This document shows positions 1 to 5,560 of a DNA stretch of 10,432 nt, piece by piece (position 1 is the stretch's first letter; each line of letters starts with the position of its first letter). The stretch spans positions 1-10,432 of the forward strand of contig JABAAD010000015.1 of assembly GCA_014238935.1 (NCBI GenBank), in the 5' to 3' direction. The translations under genes and the position numbers were made by a program. This stretch comes from Alphaproteobacteria bacterium. GTDB taxonomy: Bacteria > Pseudomonadota > Alphaproteobacteria > JABSOH01 > JABAAW01. The notes under the pieces are model-generated. The model did no database searches. It was not told where the DNA came from and worked only from the letters and a program-made list of their open reading frames with translations.

Positions 1-1000
1 GCATCTTCTTCAGCAAGACCTCGCCGCTTTGCTGGAAGCTTTGCAAAAAAGAGCCCTCGAACACAAGCACACGCTTTGTCTCGGACGCAGCCACGGCATG
101 GCGGCTGAGCCGACAACCTTCGGTCTCAAGTTGCTGGGCTTCTACGCCGAAGGCGTGCGCGCACAGCAGCGCCTTGAGCGTGCGCGCGAAGAAATTGCGA
201 GCGTCTCCTTTTCCGGCACGGTCGGACAACACGCCTTCTTGAGCCCCGAGGTCGAGCGACGCGCGGCAACCTTGCTGACAGAACGACACAGCGCGAGCTG
301 GGGCGGCACAGTGCTTTCGTGCGAGCCCTGTGCGACGCAGATCGTTCCCCGCGACCGACACGCCATGCTTTTCGCAACCTTCGCCGTTGCAGCATCCTTC
401 TTGGAACGGATAGCTATCGAGATACGACACTTGCAGCGCAGCGAGGTCGCCGAAGTGCGCGAAGCCTTCGGAGAAGGACAGACGGGATCCTCCGCCATGC
501 CGCACAAACAAAACCCCGTCTTGAGCGAAAACATCACAGGATTGGCACGACTCCTGCGTATGCCTTTACAGGCAGCACTGGAAAACATCGCTCTGTGGCA
601 CGAACGCGACATTTCTCATTCTTCCGTCGAGCGCGTCATTGCGCCCGACAGCTGTATCACGCTCGACTTCGCGCTGCAGCGAACGACCTCCGTCATCGAG
701 AGCTTGCAAGTCTTTCCGCAGCGCATGCGCCGCAACTTGGAGGCGACGCGCGGCACGATCCTTTCGCAAGGGCTTTTGATCGCGCTGTTGCGCAAAGGAC
801 TTTCACGCAAAGAAGCCTACGGTATCGTGCAACGCGCCAGCCGTCGCGCGACAGAGAAGGAAATCCACCTCTTCGAAGCGTTGCAAGACGACGCAGAAGC
901 AGAAAAGCTGCTCGATGCGCAAGAGAAAGCAAAACTCGAAGACCTCACACCCTATACGCGCCATGTCGATACTTTGTTTGAACGCGTGCTTGCGCAATAG
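1..1000 (+). CDS. purB: Adenylosuccinate lyase, 5' end missing
   Basis: PurB catalyses two fumarate-releasing steps: SAICAR to AICAR in IMP synthesis and adenylosuccinate to AMP. The reading frame is open from base 2, so the gene starts outside the window; about 332 residues are visible against a usual 430 or so, so roughly the first 100 are missing. The GRSHG motif (His codon at 92-94) matches the region of the conserved catalytic histidine. IPRDRHA-like and EIRHLQRSEV-like segments follow, and then the fumarase/ASL superfamily signature GSSAMPHKQNP (485-517), whose mobile loop carries the catalytic serine. ALWHERDISHSSVER and a C-terminal RHVDTLFERV are also typical. The gene ends in TAG at 998-1000. 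A downstream frame overlaps its last codons. It is a cytoplasmic homotetramer in known relatives. The identification is very secure from sequence similarity recalled for the family. Confidence 0.97.
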   Translation, partial: HLLQQDLAALLEALQKRALEHKHTLCLGRSHGMAAEPTTFGLKLLGFYAEGVRAQQRLERAREEIASVSFSGTVGQHAFLSPEVERRAATLLTERHSASWGGTVLSCEPCATQIVPRDRHAMLFATFAVAASFLERIAIEIRHLQRSEVAEVREAFGEGQTGSSAMPHKQNPVLSENITGLARLLRMPLQAALENIALWHERDISHSSVERVIAPDSCITLDFALQRTTSVIESLQVFPQRMRRNLEATRGTILSQGLLIALLRKGLSRKEAYGIVQRASRRATEKEIHLFEALQDDAEAEKLLDAQEKAKLEDLTPYTRHVDTLFERVLAQ

Positions 1001-2885
1001 CAACAGTCGATCTCGACCGCAATCTCGAGCGCGATCTCGATTGAGCGCGCGTTTTTTTGTCGCTCTGTTCTGCCTCGCGGTGGCGGGCGGGCTTCTTGCG
1101 CCTGCGGTGTGCGCGCAACGGCTGGAGCCCGAGCAGGGAGGACTTTCGCCCGAAGAGCTGTTCTTGGAACCCGACAGACTGGAGGCGGGCGAAGGCGGTG
1201 TCGTCTTGCGATGGCGAGCGATTCGATCTTTCATGGAGAAGGGCTTGCAAAACTTCGAGCGCGGCATCGCGCAAGTCGCGCTCACGCGTGCGCTTCTGCA
1301 GGCGCACGGGTGGCAGTCGGCGCAAGACTTTGCCTCTTCGATCGACGAGCCCGTTTGGCGCGCGCGCTCGCTCATGGAGGTCGCCGCCGCGCAGTTTGCA
1401 ACTCCCAACGGACAACGATTCGGAAGGCTCAATTTGGAATCGGCGTTCTCCATCCTGCAAAGCATTCCCGAAAGACGTCTCGGAAAAAGCGGCGAGGAAG
1501 GATTTCGCCTAGCAGGAGAACTCTTTGCAAGGCAGGGCTTCTTTCAACAGGTGTCAAAATACTTGCAAGGAGAGCGGCAAGTTCGACCGCGAACACACTT
1601 TTTGGAAGGCGCGCTACCTTACCTCTCTGCCAGCGCGCTGGGGCTTGTGCAAGAGGAACACAACACCTTCATCAACGACCTGCTGTTGCAAGCCACCCGC
1701 CGTAGCCGCCTTGAAGATCTGTTGCGCTTAGCGGACTATTCGCAGCAACAGGGCAGGACGCGCTCGGCAAACCGCTTGCTGTTCGAGGCGTACCGTCGCA
1801 CCTTGCTGTTGTCGCCCAGCGAAGAGCGCAATGTCGATCTCGTGCGCGTTGCAAGGCACATGCTCGCCGCCGGCGCCTTTCGGGACGCGTTGCGCGCCAT
1901 TCGCCGCGTCGAGAATCCTTTCTTGCAAAGCGGACTGCTCGCCGAGACGGGACGAAGAATGATCCTAAACAAGATGGAATACGCCGGACAGCCCCTCATG
2001 TCCTTGGCGAACGACTTGGCACGAACGCTGGAGGACGAACAACAACGCAGAGCCTTTACAAGGCTCGCCGTCGAATACGCCTTGGCAGGAAATCTAGAAC
2101 AATCGTGGGAGGTCATCCAAGAAATACAAGACCCCTACATACGCGCGAAAGCTGTCTTGGCGATCTCCCTCGTGCTGGCAGAAAGCAACGATATCGAACG
2201 CGCGCTGGGGTTGCTGAGGTTCATCCCCGATGCAAACTTGCGCGCGCGCTTCGTCATTCACACCGCCGCGCAGATCGAAAGGAAACAAGGCAGCGTGAGA
2301 CTGACGGACTTTTTGCTGGAGTTGATCGATGCAGAAGACTTTTTGGAAGGCTCGAACCTCGACACCCTGTCTCCGCGCAATGTCGAAGGAATTTTGGAGG
2401 CGCAGCTCGACTACGGACAAGGACGCAGAAACAAAAACCTGTTCGACAAGATCCACGCACGCGTGCTCTTGCCTAATCGGTCGTCGTTTGCCCGCATGCG
2501 TGCCGAAGTGCGCTTCTTGCGCATCAACGCCCGACGCAGCGATCGCCATGCGGAGGAGGCGCAAAAAAGGATCGATTCCCTTTTGCGAGGGTTGTGGGTC
2601 TACCACAACGATCCGCAATATCCTTCGATCGTCGAGACCGCCGTCGCCTTCTTCATCGCTCAAGGCGACCTGACTCGCGCCTTCACCCTCGTGCAGTCGT
2701 TACCCGAGGGCGACAGCGACTCCGAGCGCGGACGCCAAGACGACCTGCTCGCCACCATTGCGTTTCAGGCGACACGAAGAGCCAACGAGAATATGGCACT
2801 GCGCGCCGTTGCCAGCATCCGAAAGAACGAGAGCAAAGCCACAACGCTCGCAAAGGTCATCGACATCGCTGCCAATATTCCTTGA
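963..2885 (+). CDS. Exported helical-repeat (TPR-like) protein of unknown function
   Basis: I do not recognise a named family. The 640-residue product (from ATG 963) has an Arg/Ser-rich start, a hydrophobic segment (FFVALFCLAVAGGLLAP) and a likely signal peptidase I site after AVCA, so it is probably periplasmic or secreted. The rest is nearly all alpha-helical, with loosely repeated units of about 35-40 residues. These share an 'A-G-(x4)-A-(x5-6)-I-(x)-D/N-(x3)-R-(x3)-L-(x2)-A' pattern, for example MLAAGAFRDALRAI, YALAGNLEQSWEVI and FIAQGDLTRAFTLV. This resembles TPR or Sel1-like solenoids, which usually bind proteins. The start is uncertain: ATG 963 overlaps purB by 38 bases and has no Shine-Dalgarno sequence. 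TTG 1041 would give a compact signal peptide (MSARFFVALF...) and 614 residues, also without one. ATG 915 is possible but overlaps more. It may be cotranscribed with purB. Confidence 0.8.
   Translation: MSILCLNACLRNSNSRSRPQSRARSRLSARFFVALFCLAVAGGLLAPAVCAQRLEPEQGGLSPEELFLEPDRLEAGEGGVVLRWRAIRSFMEKGLQNFERGIAQVALTRALLQAHGWQSAQDFASSIDEPVWRARSLMEVAAAQFATPNGQRFGRLNLESAFSILQSIPERRLGKSGEEGFRLAGELFARQGFFQQVSKYLQGERQVRPRTHFLEGALPYLSASALGLVQEEHNTFINDLLLQATRRSRLEDLLRLADYSQQQGRTRSANRLLFEAYRRTLLLSPSEERNVDLVRVARHMLAAGAFRDALRAIRRVENPFLQSGLLAETGRRMILNKMEYAGQPLMSLANDLARTLEDEQQRRAFTRLAVEYALAGNLEQSWEVIQEIQDPYIRAKAVLAISLVLAESNDIERALGLLRFIPDANLRARFVIHTAAQIERKQGSVRLTDFLLELIDAEDFLEGSNLDTLSPRNVEGILEAQLDYGQGRRNKNLFDKIHARVLLPNRSSFARMRAEVRFLRINARRSDRHAEEAQKRIDSLLRGLWVYHNDPQYPSIVETAVAFFIAQGDLTRAFTLVQSLPEGDSDSERGRQDDLLATIAFQATRRANENMALRAVASIRKNESKATTLAKVIDIAANIP
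1003..1058 (+). repeat. TCTCGA-rich segment and weak terminator-like hairpin at the purB 3' end
   Basis: Just after the purB stop codon the hexamer TCTCGA occurs four times within about 40 bases. A 5-bp stem GCGCG (1029-1033) with CGCGC (1046-1050) is followed by seven Ts (1052-1058), which looks like a weak intrinsic terminator for purB. The same bases encode the n-region and first hydrophobic residues of the next protein in its frame, so the T run may simply be Phe-Phe-Val codons. Whether it terminates or attenuates transcription cannot be decided from sequence. Confidence 0.25.
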
Positions 2886-2910
2886 ACGCTTATTGAGCTG
2901 TAAAAAAAAA

Positions 2911-2926
2911 TTGACACGCGTTACAA
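2911..2926. promoter_or_regulatory. Inverted repeat overlapping the -35 box, possible operator
   Basis: The 16-base element has the form TTG-N2-ACGCGT-N2-CAA, symmetric at 12 of 16 positions about 2918/2919. It covers the -35 box and the first part of the spacer, where a bound repressor would block RNA polymerase. It does not match the consensus sites I know for Irr (TTTAGAA-N3-TTCTAAA) or RirA (TGA-N9-TCA), nor a classical 19-bp Fur box. A regulator is inferred from position and symmetry only. Confidence 0.35.
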
Positions 2927-2939
2927 TATATTCTACAAC
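2911..2939 (+). promoter_or_regulatory. Sigma70-type promoter of the substrate-binding protein gene
   Basis: A perfect -35 box TTGACA (2911-2916) is followed after 17 bases by TACAAC (2934-2939), a reasonable -10 box. It lies in the 97-base gap between the helical-repeat gene and the binding-protein gene, preceded by an A-run (2902-2910). Transcription would start near 2946, giving a leader of about 37 bases that carries the strong Shine-Dalgarno AAGGAG (2971-2976). TATATT at 2927-2932 is an alternative -10, but its 10-base spacing is wrong. Confidence 0.6.
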
Positions 2940-2982
2940 TTGCTTTTGTTTTCTCAATCTTCCTTTCTGTAAGGAGTTTCCC

Positions 2983-4035
2983 ATGGACCGTTGTTTTGTT
3001 CGAACGACGCTCAAGGTTGTTTCTGTTGTCGTTACCCTTGTCTTTTGTGGCGAAACTTGGATCTCGAGCGTAGCAGCTCAGCAGGGCGACGTTGTCCATG
3101 TCTACAGTTATCGCTCTCGTTTTCTGACGAAGCCCGTCTTCGATGCGTTTACGGAGACGACAAACATTCGCGTGCGCTTGGTCTCTGCGAAGGAGGGCTT
3201 GATCGAACGCATCGCGCAGGAAGGCGAAAACTCTCCTGCCGATCTTTTGATCTCGAACGACGCGACACGCCTGATACAGGCAAAAACGCAAAACATCTCC
3301 GTAGCCGTGAAGGACAGAAGCTTTGTCGGCAACAGCCTGCCGCGCTACCTGCGCGACAGCGACCGACACTGGTTCGCCCTCACGCGCCGCGCGCGCATCC
3401 TCTATGTTGCGCAAGAAAGGCTGGGCGAAGAGAGGATACGACGCTACGAAGACTTAAGCCTGCCGCAGTGGAAAGGACGCATCTGCACTCGATCGTTTAC
3501 GCACGACTACAACTTGGACCTCTTGTCCGCCATCCTGTTGCACAATGGGCGCAAGAAGACGCGCGCTTGGCTCTCGAACTTGCGCGACAACTTGGCACGC
3601 AAGCCGCAGGGCAACGATCGCGCGCAAATACGCGCTGTCTCAGAAGGTATCTGCGATGTTGCCATTGGCAACAGCTACTACTTCGGCATCATGCAAGCCG
3701 ATCCCAAACAACGCATTTGGACGAAGGATGTCACGCCCGTCTTTCCCAATCAAAACGACTACGGAACGCATATCAATCTGACGGGTATGGCGCTCATCAA
3801 AACGGCGCCGAATCGTACCGAAGCCTTGCAGCTGATGTCCTTCCTGCTCTCCTTCGAGGCGCAAAGCCTGCTCGCGCAGAAAAACTACGAGTATCCCGCC
3901 TTGGACGGCGTGCCGCCGGCGGCGCTCTTACAACAATGGGGAGTTTTCAAGCAGGATGTCGCCAATCCTGCGCGCATCGCAAAGCACAGGCGCGAATCCA
4001 TCGAGATGGTCCACGCCGCAGACTTCAACCGCTAA
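2983..4035 (+). CDS. Fe(III) ABC transporter periplasmic substrate-binding protein (FbpA/FutA family)
   Basis: This 350-residue protein resembles the FbpA/FutA/AfuA iron-binding proteins that deliver ferric iron to an inner-membrane ABC permease. The ATG at 2983 has AAGGAG six bases upstream. A signal peptide (hydrophobic VVSVVVTLVFCG, cleavage probably after SVAA, near residue 32) precedes VHVYSYRS, the usual first strand of the mature protein. Family landmarks follow: WKGRICTRS, YNLDLLSAIL (Tyr176), NDRAQIRAVSEGICDVAIGN and the adjacent tyrosines Tyr232-Tyr233 (NSYYFG) that bind iron in relatives. The N-terminal RHY ligand motif of FutA-type proteins is replaced by RSR (44-46). Length is normal for the family. 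No permease or ATPase gene lies nearby. Specificity for iron is inferred; another metal or an organic anion remains possible. Confidence 0.85.
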   Translation: MDRCFVRTTLKVVSVVVTLVFCGETWISSVAAQQGDVVHVYSYRSRFLTKPVFDAFTETTNIRVRLVSAKEGLIERIAQEGENSPADLLISNDATRLIQAKTQNISVAVKDRSFVGNSLPRYLRDSDRHWFALTRRARILYVAQERLGEERIRRYEDLSLPQWKGRICTRSFTHDYNLDLLSAILLHNGRKKTRAWLSNLRDNLARKPQGNDRAQIRAVSEGICDVAIGNSYYFGIMQADPKQRIWTKDVTPVFPNQNDYGTHINLTGMALIKTAPNRTEALQLMSFLLSFEAQSLLAQKNYEYPALDGVPPAALLQQWGVFKQDVANPARIAKHRRESIEMVHAADFNR

Positions 4036-4054
4036 AAATCTCTTGCTTTGATGC

Positions 4055-4078
4055 GAACGAGGCTCTTCCGTTCCTCGT
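4055..4078. terminator. Hairpin between convergent genes, possible terminator
   Basis: ACGAGG (4057-4062) pairs with CCTCGT (4073-4078) around a 10-base loop; an alternative fold pairs GAACG (4055-4059) with CGTTC (4069-4073). It sits between the stop codon of the binding-protein gene and the convergent dcd stop, where a bidirectional terminator would be expected. No T-tract follows on either strand, so it is a weak candidate. Confidence 0.3.
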
Positions 4079-4080
4079 GC

Positions 4081-4110
4081 AAATCACAGCCAAATCACAG
4101 CCCATCACAG
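4081..4110. repeat. Short tandem repeat AAATCACAGCC at the dcd stop codon
   Basis: The 11-base unit AAATCACAGCC occurs twice in perfect tandem (4081-4091 and 4092-4102), followed by a partial third copy ATCACAG (4104-4110). The partial copy contains the dcd stop codon (TCA on this strand is TGA on the minus strand). This probably arose by slippage from the end of dcd. Confidence 0.8.
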
Positions 4111-4659
4111 TTTGGGAAGCGTGATCCCTCGCTGTTCTTGGTATTTGCCCTTGCGTGCGGCGTAGCTCGTCTCGCAAGGAGAGTCGCCCTTGAAAAAAAG
4201 GAACTGGCAAGCACCTTCGTTCGCATAAATGCGCGCAGGCAGAGGCGTCGTGTTGGAAAACTCCAGCGTCACATGTCCCTCCCAAGCGGGCTCCAGCGGC
4301 GTGACATTGACGATGATGCCACAGCGCGCGTAGGTCGATTTGCCGACGCAGACGACCAAGACATCGTCGGGAATGCGGAAATATTCCACCGTGCGTGCGA
4401 GCGCAAACGAGTTCGGCGGAATCGTGCAGGTAGCACCTTTCTTGCGCACGAAGGTGTTGTTGTCGAAGTCTTTCGGATCGACGATCGCCGAGTTGACATT
4501 GGTGAAAACCATGAACTCGTCGGCAACCCGTGCGTCGTAGCCGTAGGAGGAGAGTCCGTAGGAGATAACTCCCTCGCTACGCTGACCGTCCGTATAGGGA
4601 TCGATCATGGCATGCTCTCTCGCTTGGGCGCGAATCCAATGGTCAGGCATGACGGGCAT
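4105..4659 (-). CDS. dcd: dCTP deaminase
   Basis: Dcd deaminates dCTP to dUTP, the main source of dUMP for thymidylate synthesis in many Gram-negative bacteria; it is a cytoplasmic trimer. The 184-residue product begins [13 protein letters not shown], the usual N-terminus, and has the full family pattern: [12 protein letters not shown] (33-44), the nucleotide-binding GKSTYAR (106-112), and [19 protein letters not shown], whose Glu133 corresponds to the catalytic Glu138 of the E. coli enzyme. The C-terminus [13 protein letters not shown] is the lid over the active site. The ATG at 4657-4659 agrees with family starts; there is no strong Shine-Dalgarno. It is the last gene of the minus-strand block, 94 bases downstream of tRNA-Pro, with a repeat-rich terminator region between them. 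It is therefore probably transcribed separately or by read-through. Confidence 0.97.
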   Translation of the reverse strand: MPVMPDHWIRAQAREHAMIDPYTDGQRSEGVISYGLSSYGYDARVADEFMVFTNVNSAIVDPKDFDNNTFVRKKGATCTIPPNSFALARTVEYFRIPDDVLVVCVGKSTYARCGIIVNVTPLEPAWEGHVTLEFSNTTPLPARIYANEGACQFLFFKGDSPCETSYAARKGKYQEQRGITLPKL

Positions 4660-4683
4660 GCTGGCAGACTAAGGTCGATCAAT

Positions 4684-4752
4684 AAAAAAGGCAAGGCATC
4701 CAAAAAAACAACGCGCAAAAAAACAGCGCGCAAAAAAACAGCGCGCGATGCC
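4684..4752 (-). terminator. Complex terminator region downstream of tRNA-Pro
   Basis: On the minus strand, directly after the tRNA, GGCATC (4752-4747) can pair with GATGCC (4700-4695), which is followed by TTGCC and six Ts (4689-4684): an outer hairpin with a U-tract. Inside it, GCGCGC segments separated by TGTTTTTTT can pair with each other (GCGCGC-loop-GCGCGC followed by seven Ts), giving one or two inner intrinsic terminators. The inner and outer folds could form in turn as RNA polymerase advances. The position, immediately 3' of a tRNA, fits a transcription end signal. Confidence 0.65.
4701..4745. repeat. Three tandem 15-bp repeats (C-A7-CAGCGCG)
   Basis: Units at 4701-4715, 4716-4730 and 4731-4745 each read C-AAAAAAA-C-A-R-CGCG. 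The second and third are identical and the first differs at one base (A for G at 4711). The array is exactly enclosed by the inverted pair GGCATC/GATGCC. The seven-A run plus self-complementary GCGCGC makes each unit, on the minus strand, half a stem plus a U-tract. Confidence 0.95.
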
Positions 4753-4753
4753 A

Positions 4754-4827
4754 TCGGAGCGGCAGGATTTGAACCTACGGCCCCTGCCTCCCGAAGGCAG
4801 TGCTCTACCGGGCTGAGCTACACTCCG
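4754..4827 (-). tRNA. tRNA-Pro (anticodon CGG)
   Basis: The reverse strand folds into a complete 74-base cloverleaf. The acceptor stem is CGGAGTG with CGCTCCG (one G-U pair), with discriminator A at 4754. The D-arm is GCTC-AGCCCGGTA-GAGC. The anticodon stem CTGCC/GGCAG holds loop TTCGGGA with anticodon CGG, which reads proline codon CCG. The variable loop has five bases and the T-arm is GTAGG-TTCAAAT-CCTGC. The 3' CCA is not encoded (TGG follows the discriminator), so it must be added enzymatically. The tRNA lies 77 bases downstream of flaF and is followed by the repeat-built terminator; no clear promoter of its own is visible. Confidence 0.97.
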
Positions 4828-4874
4828 TTACAACCCCGACAAAAATCTCTCTACTCACTTCTCTCCCTTTCACC

Positions 4875-4892
4875 GCCCGCTCTGTTGCGGGC
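4875..4892 (-). terminator. GC-rich hairpin after flaF
   Basis: GCCCGC and GCGGGC form a perfect 6-bp stem with a six-base loop, starting 13 bases after the flaF stop codon and ahead of tRNA-Pro. No U-tract follows, so termination would be inefficient or factor-dependent. It may instead be an RNA-processing or stabilising hairpin between the flaF message and the tRNA. Confidence 0.35.
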
Positions 4893-4904
4893 AGATACCC
4901 TTCG

Positions 4905-5468
4905 TTAAAGGTCGATGGCGACTCCCGTCTCGACCTTGCGCGCCGCCTTCTTGGCAGCGACGGGCGCAGGTTTTTCCGCATTACCTCCTCCTTCTGCTAC
5001 CGCTCTCTCTTCTGAGACCGCTCCCTCTGCGTTTTGTGGCTCGGACTTTGCGCGCGCCTGCACGATCGCCTTCTGCTCGGCATCGTTCAAACGTTCGCCG
5101 CGCAAGCCCTGTCCCAAATGCATGTTGATGTCGATGAGGATCTGCATTTTCTCCGCATCGGGAGAACTCAACAGCTGCGTGCTGTGCTTGTCGATGAAAG
5201 CGCACAAGGATAGCAAGTCGCCGCGCAGCTCAGGGGTCAAGGGGTTGGATTCGTCGAGCAGGGAGGATTGAATGATTGTCCATGCTCGCCAGTTCAAGCG
5301 CACGACCTCCGATAGCGCGGAGGGATTTTCTTTCTGTTCCTGCTCTCTGCGCACGCGATCCAAACGTTTCGCCAGCTCTAACAACGCCCAAGACTCGACC
5401 TCGCGGCTGCCCGCTCCCGCTCCCGCGACGGAAAGTCGCTCTGTTTCTTCGTAAGGATTGACGCTCAT
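4905..5468 (-). CDS. flaF: Flagellar biosynthesis regulator FlaF
   Basis: FlaF is a small alphaproteobacterial protein that, with FlbT, controls flagellin translation and secretion during filament assembly. The 187-residue product has the family core in about residues 1-125: NPYEETERL near the start, then a helix (SWALLELAKRLDRV), LNWRAWTIIQSSLLDESN (58-75), LTPELRGDLLSLCAFIDKHS and LIDINMHLGQGL. Typical FlaF proteins are about 110-130 residues, so this one carries an extra tail of about 60 residues. The tail is rich in Ala, Glu and Lys, looks disordered and ends KKAARKVETGVAIDL. It lies 92 bases downstream of flgL on the same strand, consistent with a flagellar unit; no flbT or flagellin gene is in the window. 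The ATG has only a poor Shine-Dalgarno. A TGT-TAGAAT extended -10-like element (5502-5510, minus) could be a separate promoter but lacks a good -35. Confidence 0.88.
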   Translation of the reverse strand: MSVNPYEETERLSVAGAGAGSREVESWALLELAKRLDRVRREQEQKENPSALSEVVRLNWRAWTIIQSSLLDESNPLTPELRGDLLSLCAFIDKHSTQLLSSPDAEKMQILIDINMHLGQGLRGERLNDAEQKAIVQARAKSEPQNAEGAVSEERAVAEGGGNAEKPAPVAAKKAARKVETGVAIDL

Positions 5469-5560
5469 AACAATATCTGTCCGAAAAACCCGCCGCTGTC
5501 TATTCTAACACAAAATGACGGCAAGGCACAATTCCACCACCCTCGTGACGCTGCCCCGTG

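Noticed and set aside
319..981. Long Arg-rich open frames on both strands overlapping purB, dctM and the aminotransferase gene.
   Set aside because: They are out-of-frame shadows of well-supported genes in GC-rich DNA, with low-complexity Arg/Ala/Ser composition and no recognisable domains.
4695..4752. The three-copy 15-bp array as a CRISPR or an origin iteron cluster.
   Set aside because: Units are contiguous with no spacers, contain homopolymers, and are placed directly 3' of a tRNA with terminator geometry.
4754..4827. tRNA-Pro as an integration (att) site for a mobile element.
   Set aside because: No integrase, no direct repeat of the tRNA 3' end and only ordinary chromosomal genes are seen nearby.
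4048..4908. Open frame on the plus strand across dcd, tRNA-Pro and the repeats, encoding KKTAR repeats and GAAGFEPTAPASRR.
   Set aside because: It is antisense to dcd and to the tRNA. The GFEPTAPASRR-type string is the well-known false translation of the complement of a tRNA, and the KKTAR repeat is the 15-bp terminator array read in frame.
5520..5545. Possible second sigma54 promoter upstream of flaF (TGGAAT...TTGCC on the minus strand).
   Set aside because: The GG and GC are eleven bases apart instead of ten and the -24 box is poor.
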